64,000 nt of DNA from Achaetomium macrosporum (taxonomy: Eukaryota > Ascomycota > Sordariomycetes > Sordariales > Chaetomiaceae), in NCBI GenBank assembly GCA_033296875.1, contig MU860036.1, positions 1 through 64,000 on the forward strand, read 5' to 3'. This document shows positions 55,347-64,000 of this stretch, in pieces (position 1 is the first letter of the stretch; each line of letters starts with the position of its first letter). The notes under the pieces were generated by a model, which had not been told where the DNA came from, searched no databases, and was given only the letters and a program-made list of their open reading frames with translations. A program made the translations under genes and the position numbers.

Positions 55347-57863
55347 ATGGATCAGGTCACCGGCAGTGCTAGCAACCATCGCGGCTGCCAGAGCAAACCC
55401 TTTTTAAAGCCAGCCATCTTTCAGGTATGGTTTTTTGACTGCTCCCAACAACGCTCTTGCCGCCATCTCAGAACCAGCCAGGCTAACGCGCAGGTACAGC
55501 AGTTGCCATCTACCTACGACGACGACATCACGTCTGAGCTCGAGGAGTGTCTGCGTCCTATGAAGCTGAGTGCCTTGACGAAGGCGATCTTGGGAGATAA
55601 TTATCCCTCGGACGCGTCATTGCCGGGCGAGTCGGTTCTTGATGGACGCGCACCGCGTACTCCCATCAAGACATGCATTCCAGCTCCGGTACGGCGGACG
55701 TCTGGGGACCAGGAGTCCCTGTGGCGGCGTTCCCAGGAACGGGGAAATCGGTCATCTTCCACTCCTCCAAGCTGGTCCCGGTCGCGGGTTGCTTCTAGGA
55801 AAAGTTCAATCCCGACAGCCCGCAGGCCAGCATCTGCTACCAGCAGCAACAAATCGTCGCCTACATCAAATCGAGCCGACAGCGCTCGCCCGCGCAGGCG
55901 CGTCGTTCGCCTTCACTCCAATTCTTCGGCAAATACAGCCAACAACTCGTCCTCCACGCCAGGGTATCTGCGGAGAACCATCTCGTCCTCTACTAAAGTG
56001 AAGAGACCCGCGAGCTCTGACGGCCCGAAGGTTGCAAAGGTCAAATCCCGTGTTGGTCAGCACGAGCAGCCGGTCGAAACACCCCCAGTCCCTGTGAGGA
56101 CCGTGAGAATCGCCGTGGGTTCGTCGGGCCATAAAAGGACATCAGCGGTCTCGTCCAATGCCCCGTCCAATTACAATACACGTTCCGCAAGTCGTGAGGT
56201 CTTACCCGGCTCTGCGTCTATCACTCGGCCATCCGTCCCCGCTGTCAAAAGGGCCGTCAAGACCCCGGGCGGCTACCTTTCCGGTCCGGCTCGCCGCGGA
56301 CTCAGGAGACAGAGCGAGGAAGTACCCAAGCTTCAGGAGAGCAAAGTTTCTGAACAACAGCCGTCCCAGATCCGGAATTCACAGGATCCGCTATCAATCG
56401 CGTTGAACACTGTTAATTCTGTAGCATCGGGCAGCCCTATCAGGAATCGACAGGCTCCATCAGCAATGGCGTCGAACCCTGTTAGTTACGAGGCATCAGA
56501 AAGCCCTTCCCACAAACAGAGGCCCTCCCAGATCCGGGCCCGACATGCTCCGCCATCCCTGGCGTCGAACCCTGTCGGCCCCGTCACATCGGGAAGCCCT
56601 GGTATTGCGCTCGTTCCGCTCCAGAAATCCAAAGATGAGGACAAGGAGAACGAAGCTCCGTCCATGGCTCGCATCATGATCCGCGGCAAGGACGACGCGC
56701 TGGTCTCGAGCAATCTCAACAATCAGAGACAGGCACCACCTCCACCTCCTAAGATGTCGGTTGTCGACACAGTCACTACCTCTGCCGGTGCCTCCACCGC
56801 TGGCCAGGTAAACCGGAAGAAACAGTTCCTGTTTCGGGTCAACGGCAGGTCATACACAAGAATTGACACGCTCGGCCGCGGCGGGTCGGGTAAGGTCTAC
56901 CGCGTCTCAGCCGAAAGCGGGAAGCTCCTTGCTCTTAAGCGCGTGTCTCTGGGCTCTCTGAGCGAGAAGACGAAAGGCTATCAATGGCAGGAGGTTGATT
57001 TGCTGAAGCGGTTGGCCGGAGTCGACCGGGTGGTCCAAATGATAGACTATGAGTACAGTCCGTCGAAGGAGACGCTCACCCTTGTAAGTCATCTTTGAGA
57101 ACACTTTGCGCCGACCTTGTCATGTTTCTAACCGTTCATGGTACAGGTGCTGGAAGCAGGCGAGCTGGACTTCCAGGCGTTCCTCCGTGGTCGCAACGCC
57201 GAAGACAGCGAATTCGACCCAACTTTTGTCAGATACTGGTGGAAAGAGATGGTCGAGTGTGTCCGGGCAGTGCATGCCAAGGACATTGTCCACTCCGATC
57301 TCAAGCCTGCGAACTTCGTCCTTTGCCAGGGTCGTCTCAAAGTTATCGACTTCGGCATTGCCAACCGGATCGAGATTGAAGAAACCGTTCATGTGCACCG
57401 CGAGTCACAGGTCGGCACGCCGAATTACTTGTCGCCGGAGTCGCTGTTGGATGTCAACGAATATGCACTGAGCTCGGCCGCCCAGCGCCTCATTACGGCC
57501 CCACAAAGCCAGAAGGTCAAGCACTATAAGATCGGGAAGGCCTCTGACGTCTGGAGCTTGGGATGCATTCTGTACCAGATGGTGTATGGAGCCCCTCCCT
57601 TCGCCAACTCGCCTCATATGATCGCTCGGGTGCAGGCGATCTGCGACTGGGATCATGTTATCCCTCTCCCCGACGTCACCATGGCTAGCGCCCCCGTGCC
57701 TCCAAGCCTAATCCGCACGATGCGGCGGTGCTTGAACCGGGACGCGTCACTTCGACCCACATGCGACGAGCTGCTCTCCAAGACAGACCCGTTTCTGTAT
57801 CCCCTCGAGCTGCAAGGTACTTGCAAGTGCTGCAGGACTGGTGCCACACAAGGAGAGGAGTAA
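55347..57863 (+). CDS. mps1: Mps1/TTK-type spindle assembly checkpoint kinase
   Basis: Three exons (55347-55424, 55494-57083, 57147-57863; introns of 69 and 63 bp, phase 0) give 794 residues from the ATG at 55347. The N-terminal 470 residues are Ser/Arg/Pro rich and probably disordered, with a KEN sequence (DKENE) near residue 410, a possible APC/C degron. The kinase domain has the P-loop LGRGGSGKVYRV, catalytic Lys in LLALKRV, HSDLKPANF (the HSD form typical of Mps1), DFG in VIDFGIAN and VGTPNYLSPESLL in the activation segment, then ASDVWSLGCILYQMVYG. Mps1 acts at kinetochores in checkpoint signalling and at spindle poles in some fungi. The first intron is a multiple of three without stops, so an unspliced form would also be open. 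Confidence 0.93.
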
Positions 57864-59360
57864 AGCTGCAAGGAACTGGCGGAGGACAGGTGATATATTG
57901 TATACACTGGAGTTTTTGGAAAAGATGGCCGAATTAGAAGGCCCTATGATGTGCATTGTGTTATACCCGGGGCAGGAAAATGGTTTCTTGGGTCTGTTGT
58001 TTCAAGTTGGAGTTCGGAGTTTGGGAGGCCTTTGCCCTTTCCTCATAAAATGAGGCGCCCTCGAAAAAAAGATGGTGATGGGGACCTACTATTGTTAAAT
58101 ATCGGGACATGGTGTTTTAGAACTGTCCTTCCCTCATGAACTGAGGACCCTCGAAACATAGAGGTTTATAGAGTTGCTACTCTCACGTGCTAGTTCCCTG
58201 GCCCCAAGACTGTCTCCCCCTTGCTGTAACCACTATGGATGCTGAATGTTCTGCTATCCTGCTCCGCTTTTAAGTCTCAAAAGCCTTGTGTGCAGAAGTC
58301 GGCTCCTGGGAAGCGATAGCGTGCCACTTCTGCTACCAAGTCGACATCCCTGACGTCCACACACATCATGCTGTAGTACTTGGCCCAGTGCTCAGCGCTG
58401 TGTCGAATTCCTTACCCTTCCCGTCTGGATGCTCTGTTTCCTGCCCACCCTGACACCCGCCATCTCTGGAGGTTATGCCCGGAAACTCTTGTTATTGAAG
58501 GCGTCCGCGTTCAGTATTAAGGTAATTGCCGGCATCGGACCAACGCAGTCTTCACTTATTACTTCCACTTCGGGCGACTCTGCCAGGAGCCGCGGAGCGA
58601 ATTGGGACCACTCTTCCGCCTGTTCTCGACATCGGGGCCGAGCTTGGGCGATACCTTCCGTCTGTTTGGATTTGGAAGGTACCTTAATTAATTACCTAAC
58701 CTACTGATCGACCTGCCCTTCGCTAGGTGGAAGGCACACAGATTCAGTCACGGAAAGACGCGATGCATCGAAGCCTCGAGTAGGCAACAACATCTGGCTG
58801 TGTGGGAAAGCACAACTGCCGTAACACATGGCAGGGGAAGGCTCTGCCACACATCGTACCACACACAGTTTAGTGGTGACTGCGCGTGAGGAAGTCGCCT
58901 GGACGACTCAGACGGCGACGGGATCAATGGACATCTCCCAACCCCCATTAGGTACTTAGCATGCAGGATAGAGCCTCGATTTCTGTTCCTCCGTCAACGA
59001 ACCTCGAAGCATTTTGCCTTGCATTTTCGAGCCACCGACGACCCCTACGCGGCTCATGCCCTCTCCAAGCTCGGCATTCCCGCTTCGGCTCCGGCTCTAG
59101 ATTGCCCAGAATCACCCGGTCGCGCTAGGCCTTGCCGTCGACTGCTTCCTCCGGCCAGTTCCCTCGTCTCATCTCCTGTCCCCGCTGGTACTTTCCCTTT
59201 CATTCATTCATTCATTCATTCATTCATGCTTTCTTTTTTATTTCTCTTTCGTACGTCAGAATCGTCAAAATGGCTTGGATCGGTTAGGGACTCTTCGAAC
59301 GCAAGTCAATAGAAGACTAGGTGTGAGTGTGACCAACCCAGTTCGGCTTTCTGCGCCTAG
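57864..59360. other. Region after Mps1
   Basis: Holds two short related hairpin-forming sequences (CTCATAAAATGAGG...CCCTCGAAA at about 58042-58067 and CTCATGAACTGAGG...CCCTCGAAA at about 58132-58156), a (CATT)n run and a short module-head relic near 59275 (ATGGCT...TTAGGGACTCTTCG). No complete gene supported. Confidence 0.4.
59201..59227. repeat. (CATT)n microsatellite
   Basis: Twenty-seven bases of CATT repeats. Confidence 0.9.
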
Positions 59361-59384
59361 TTTATATACTGACCTGTTCTCCCC
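59361..59384 (+). promoter_or_regulatory. TATA-type block before module copy B
   Basis: TATATA (59363-59368) followed by TGACCTGTTCTCCC, the same block as at 54646-54667. Confidence 0.5.
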
Positions 59385-59546
59385 AAGGCGCCGGCCGCAT
59401 CTTGGGACTCGGATCGAATTTCGCATTCAATCCAGGTGCAGTTTCCTACGCAATCGCATTCAATCGAATTGCTCTCTCCTGCTTATCGTCTTCAATCCAG
59501 TCAGTTGTTCGTCGTGAATCATATCACGAGGGCGTCGGAAAGTTAG

Positions 59547-59828
59547 GCACTCTTCGACCAGGAATTCCTTGACATTCCCATCCCGGACCTGCAAGCAGAG
59601 CTCCGTCACCAATGTCAATTGGCCCGCGAGGCAGCCCTAAATGCCCTCTTTGCGTCGGATATCTGCGTCGGGCAGAGCTGCGACGCAGCGGAGACTTTGG
59701 AGCCGATCATCGGCAAGTTCTGGATCGACGCATGCCTGCTCGCACAAAAGCTTCTCCCCCGCCAGGAAGTGGAGTGTGGACTTCCGAAGCTCCAACTTGA
59801 AGAGGAAGTTGATTCTTGTCATTACTGA
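59547..59828 (+). pseudogene. Repeat-module copy B
   Basis: Open for 93 codons after a TTAG, ending at TGA. Contains AELRHQCQLAREAALNALF, SDICVGQSCDAAETLEPIIG and KFWIDACLLAQKLLPRQEVE. The same head and module occur as relics near 61.24 and 61.44-61.64 kb. No start codon is visible; the preceding in-frame triplet is TAG, as in copy A. Its function is unknown. Confidence 0.5.
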
Positions 59829-59846
59829 GGTCGAGGATAGCGTCCG

Positions 59847-60171
59847 ATGTTCAAGGGCAACGCAATTGCGCCTATGGGCGTGAGGGCCTCTGGTATAATC
59901 GAGGTTTTCGATGCTGCGGAGTTCATCCACAAGCAGGAGTACAGCATTTCCGGCTTCAAGAACCCGGATCTCGTGAGTGATTCGCTTGGTTTTTGCTGGT
60001 GTTCCACGTTTCCCGGCTGACCGGGCGTTTCCCGGGCGAATGCAGGAGGGTGTGCAGGTGTATGAGAAGATCATCGCCGACCGAAGCAGCGCCTGGCCGT
60101 TCTTTATCCTTGCCGTGTCCCACCTGCCGACTTGTACCGTATCGTCGCTCCGTGCCGCAGGAGATTGCTGA
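59847..60171 (+). CDS. Unrecognised small two-exon open frame
   Basis: Exons 59847-59972 and 60046-60171 around a 73-bp intron (GTGAGT, branch CTGACC, GCAG, phase 0) would give 83 residues, including GIIEVFDAAEFIHKQEYSIS and GVQVYEKIIADRSSAWPFFI. The splice sites are good, but no homologous feature is recognised and the reading frame lies inside a tract of decayed modules. It could be an exon pair of a larger damaged gene. Confidence 0.3.
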
Positions 60172-63100
60172 GCTGATTGCCTTCTAGAGGTCGGCTACAA
60201 ATGAAGCGGCCAAAAACTAAGAACGCACTCTTCGTGTCGGACATCTGCCAGAGTCAGGGCCGTGAGAGAGCCAAGACGATCGAAGAGATCCTTGCGACCT
60301 CTCGTTTGCCGCATGTCGAGTCGCCGCAACGCTCTGCGCCAGGGACGTGAATCGACCATTACGGAAGACTCGCAAAGAACAGTAAGCCGAGATTCTAGTG
60401 TTGAAGTGCCGAAGAAGACAGCAGCGACTGGGAGGCCTAGACACTCATCGCACCTATCAAATCTGCGGTCTGTCGGCAGAAGGTCGACGAAGAAACGTGC
60501 TTCACCAACGACAGGCCATCGAAGACCAACTTCAACTGGCCGATGTGTCCGCCAAACTAGCAAACTTACTAGGCACTTCTCGGACGCGACTCTGTTCATA
60601 CATCTCGTCAACTCCGTGATCTTCTCATAAGCGGGGTCCGAACGCCAGACGCGGGCTCCAGACTTCGGCTGGACTGCACCGAGTGGCTGGCCTGGCTTGT
60701 CGCTCTTAACTTCCTTTAGGGAGCATAGAATTGCCATGGCGGGGCTGGCCCCTATCTGGAACCGGCCGAATCCGGGAGTCCTGGACCCGGCCTGGGCAGT
60801 GCGGAAGAATCTGTTCGAGGTCGGGTGCCGAATAGCGGTGGTGAGGCGCCAAGGGAGTTTGACAGAGCGGCGGCAAGGGCGGACACGCCAGGACCGTGCA
60901 AGCCGGGGCCGGGAAGAGGGGTTAGATTACCGGTACAAGATCGAACACACAGACGGCTGGCCGCTAATTGTGCTGTGACCGAAGAATCCGGACGACCTAC
61001 AGGACAGCTACGACGAGTGGGTGCAGAAAACCAAGGGCCGAGCGCGCGCTTCGCCTCCTCCAACACGGGCTTCCCAGTCGAGGTTGAGAGTGCACACGAA
61101 GGTAGCACGCTCCCCGAGCCGTCAGTGTGGAGGCCCTATCTGCAGAGACGAGCCGCGACGGCGTTCTATGCAGGAACGGCTTCTTCTTGTTTACCGGGCC
61201 AATGGTGGAGGCACCGGCAGAGGTAGTGACCGACCTGCGACGCAGCGGAGACCTTGGAGCCGGTCATCGGCAAGTTCTGGATTGACGCGTGCCAGCTCGC
61301 GCAGAAGCTTTTCCCCCGCCAGGAAGTGGAGTGCGAACTTCCGAAGTTTCAAGAGGAAGTCGAATCTTGGAGCGATGCCAAGGCCTTGATCGCAGGCATC
61401 AGGTCGGCAATCCATCAGAATTCGAATGGAAGCCGTACGATGCATACAATGGCGAGGAGCTGCGCTCAGAGCTGAAGAAGCAGCTCAAATTGGCCGACGA
61501 AGCGGCAAAAAGTGTACTCTTCGTCTCAGACATCTGCCAGGGCCAGACCTGCGAAGCAGCTGAGGCAATTGAGGAAACCATTGGCGACTTCTGGCTCGCC
61601 GTATGCCAACTCGCCCGAACGCTTTGGCGGGAAGGAGGATGAGGATATGAAGCGCCCACTTCCCCCATTGCGGGCGAAGTCGCGGCCAGGAACGTCACGG
61701 ACGTTCTCCAGAGACTGTGCGAGCCAGTGACCGCACAACAGGCGATTCCGTGGCCTTGTCGCGCTGCGCTCGGTCCTCCACAAGCAGCGTGGACTGGCCC
61801 GTGAGGCGCAGGAGAATGCCTCGTTCGCCTCTGGATTGTGCCGCACCATCCAGTGCGAGGCCGCAGACATTGACGACGACCGCATGATGCAGGAGACACG
61901 GGAGAGAAATGAGAGGGCCCGGGTCGCCATAGCACAGCAGCCATGGCAGCAGCATGTATGAACCCCGACACCAGCGTGCCCCATGTCTCGGAAGGAACGG
62001 CGCAAGCACAAGCGCCTGTTGTCGGAATCCCAGCCCGGACCCTCGACCGTCCGATTCCCCGGGCGGAATGTCTCGGCCCCCCTTAAATGTCTTCGGACCC
62101 GGGCACGTTCTGAAAAGGCCTACCTGCCACCTGTGGTGCCACCCTTTGTGTGGCACAGGCCGTCGCTGATCTGGGCCCTGACGAGAGATGCCATAGTGCG
62201 TCTCGAGGGCATAAAATCCACACATCCCGTGTCGGTCCTGACTCCTAAGAAGCTTGTTCTGATGATAAACCATTGATTACCGCAAGGGGACACGCCGGCT
62301 CGCTACCGTCGCGGAGGAAGTTGCGGAGCTCGAAGCAAAGACCCGCAGCTTCCCAGCCGCGAAAACTATATTCGAAGCTATTAAATCTGCGGTCCGAATT
62401 AGAAAAGACGCAGAACACGAGAAGGAGACCATCGAGGATCTGCTTTGGCGTTTGGCAGCGTGCCTGATCGTCGACGTCCGCGGCACGACCGCTCTCTACC
62501 ATCGCCGAGGAAGTCATAGAGCCCTAGGCAAAGACTCGCAGGTTCTCAGCCGCGAAAGCCGTGTTCGGAGCCATCAAATCTGCAGTTCGAATCAGAAAAG
62601 ACGCGGAACACGAGAAGGAGACCACCGAGGAGATCCTCGTTGATCTCTGGTTTGGCATTTGGCAGCGTGCCTGGTCGTCGAAGTCCGTGGTGCGCCCGCT
62701 CTCGACCATTGCCGAGGAAGTCGCGGAGCCCGAAACAAACAGTCGCAGAGTCCCCAGCGACCAGGCTATCAAGTCTGTGATCCGTGTTGGAGACAAAGGC
62801 GGAACACGAAAAGGAGACCATCGAGGAAATACTCGGTGATCTCTAGTTCGGCGTGTGGCAACATGCGTGCTCCCGCAGAAGGTTCGTGAAGTGCCCGCTT
62901 TCCGCGAGTGCAGAGGAGGTGGCCGAGGAGGAATCTCCCGTGTCTCCCAACAGTTGCCACGGCTCAGAGCTTAAACCCTCGTTGGACAGTACATATCAAG
63001 GTCTATAGTCTGCTAAAAGAGAAAGTCGATGGAGAAACATGGTTCACCAACGATAGGCCATCGAAGACCAATTCCCAATTGCCCGATGTGTCTACTACAC

Positions 63101-63453
63101 TAGCAAAGTTTCCGAGACACTTCTTAAATGCCAGTCGGTCGGTGAAGGTCCTCAATTGCTTGCTCTTTCCAAGCTGCGACCTGAACTTGAGCACCAATGT
63201 GAAGTGTATAAGGCGACCCTAGTCACTAAACGCCCCCTTCGCGTTGGATATATGCCTGGATCAGGAATATAAGGCAGCGGAGACGATCGAGCCGATCCTC
63301 GGCAATCCCTAGTACGATGTGTGCCTGCTTGGCCGAACCCTCTGCGGCTAGAATGTGAAGTGCCTATTTCCGCTGATTGGTGAGGAAATCGTAGAAGAGG
63401 AATCCTGCGACTCCGACCCAGAGGCCAAGGCCCTGATCCTGTAGAAACGCTTC
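60172..63453 (+). repeat. Array of decayed about 65-residue repeat modules
   Basis: Plus-strand fragments of one module type recur in different frames. Approximate positions: 60231-60300 (LFVSDICQSQGRERAKTIEE), 61237-61370 (CDAAETLEPVIGKFWIDACQ), 61440-61640 (LFVSDICQGQTCEAAEAIEE then IGDFWLAVCQLARTL), 61746-61880 (VALRSVLHKQRGLAREAQEN), 62290-62480, 62530-62720 (EHEKETTEEILVDLWFGIWQ, RAWSSKSVVRPLSTIAEEVA), 62720-62850, and 63235-63453 (ALDICLDQEYKAAETIEPIL). The word GAACACGAGAAGGAGACC starts at 62413 and 62606 and, slightly changed, at 62802, a period of 193-196 bp. Stops and shifts interrupt most copies. Function unknown; see findings. Confidence 0.6.
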
Positions 63454-63742
63454 TAGTGCGGTGATATATGTACCGGAAGTAGTATGCCATTGATACTCTT
63501 AACGGATTCCAAGTCAGCGTGTTGGACCATCTCTATACCACGACATCGTATAGATCCTTATTTATACACTCATGTCTACGACAGCTCTCCTTCATCTTAC
63601 ACACTGTGGTACCACTTTTGCCTCACAGCCCTGCATTTTCCCCAACAGCAGATGGCAAAGCAACGCCTCGGTGTTCCTAGTTCCCCCGCCCCTTTCCAAG
63701 CCCACCTTCCCTTCCTCAACTTGGATCCCTTCTTTTTCCCTC
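63454..63742. other. 3' flank of bL21m
   Basis: Pyrimidine-rich; no gene supported. Confidence 0.4.
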
Positions 63743-64000
63743 TCAAGCCTCATTCACCGCCTCCGTCCGGACCCTCAGCTCGCTGATCCGCAGCATCGTA
63801 TACCGGTGCTTGCTCTTGACCCGCTTCGCTCGCCGGCACCGCCGCTTCTTCTTGATCTTGATCCGCAGCGGCTCCGACTCGGTCCCCGTCACGACCGCAC
63901 GGCACTCAAAGAGCCGCTCGTCGATGTACGGCGCGCCCTTGAGCGTGAAGTCGCGGCTGCCGAGAATGCTGGCGCGCGTGAGCCGGAGAATGTCGCCTGG
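63743..64000 (-). CDS. mrpl49: Mitochondrial ribosomal protein bL21m (partial, 5' end outside window)
   Basis: The minus strand is open from the window end to a TGA at 63743-63745, about 85 residues. It reads LTRASILGSRDFTLKGAPYI, ERLFECRAVVTGTESEPLRI and KRVKSKHRYTMLRISELRV, the C-terminal half of bacterial-type L21 in its fungal mitochondrial form; the KSKHRY segment is especially characteristic. It belongs to the large mitoribosomal subunit and contacts rRNA through the basic KKKRRCRRAKRVK stretch. The N-terminal presequence and first exon(s) lie beyond 64000. Confidence 0.88.
   Translation of the reverse strand, partial: PGDILRLTRASILGSRDFTLKGAPYIDERLFECRAVVTGTESEPLRIKIKKKRRCRRAKRVKSKHRYTMLRISELRVRTEAVNEA

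Noticed and set aside
1..64000. CRISPR array, bacterial operons or riboswitches
   Set aside because: The window is eukaryotic nuclear DNA; no regularly spaced repeats or bacterial-type signals were seen.

Overview
The window reads as nuclear DNA of a filamentous ascomycete, most likely a sordariomycete. Support: short (about 50-110 bp) GT-AG introns with CTAAC/CTGAC-like branch points, fungal-type tRNA genes, a Zn2Cys6 regulator, fungal bHLH and C2H2 regulators, and fungal forms of PEX5, REX1, NSA2, SPT2, ribosomal P2 and Mps1. Gene models were built by hand from open frames plus splice signals; exon coordinates are given where they could be resolved.

Left third (1-25.9 kb): a SET/MYND methyltransferase-like gene, a Mis18/Yippee-fold coiled-coil protein (-), the REX1/RNH70 3'-5' RNA exonuclease, the peroxisomal import receptor PEX5 (-), a two-RRM protein with a mitochondrial-type N-terminus (-), a tRNA-Ala(AGC)/tRNA-Gly(UCC) pair, a bHLH factor behind a very long upstream region, an unknown acidic protein, an ankyrin-repeat protein (-) and a small hydrophilic protein (-). 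Two short 5'-truncated LINE 3' ends, each framed by a perfect 12-bp target-site duplication, lie in the gaps.

Middle (25.9-47 kb): a decayed TPR-protein locus, a C2H2 regulator (-), a 6-kb gene-poor tract holding a 192-bp MITE-like element and a tRNA-like relic, then a metabolic/regulatory block: an FAD/NAD(P) oxidoreductase (-), a RING-IBR-like protein, a PHBH-fold FAD monooxygenase (-) divergent from a Zn2Cys6 factor, and the peroxisomal membrane protein PXMP4.

Right (47-64 kb): a complete RBR E3 ligase, NSA2 (-), SPT2 (-), acidic ribosomal protein P2, the spindle-checkpoint kinase Mps1, and the C-terminal part of mitochondrial ribosomal protein bL21m (-) cut by the window end. Mps1 is bracketed by many decayed copies of a roughly 65-residue (about 194-bp) repeat module that I do not recognise; one open copy lies immediately upstream and can be spliced in frame onto the kinase.

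The most striking observations are this unrecognised repeat family, a predicted two-nucleotide micro-exon in NSA2 that is needed to restore the conserved 261-residue protein, and a predicted intron that splits the start codon of the RRM gene.
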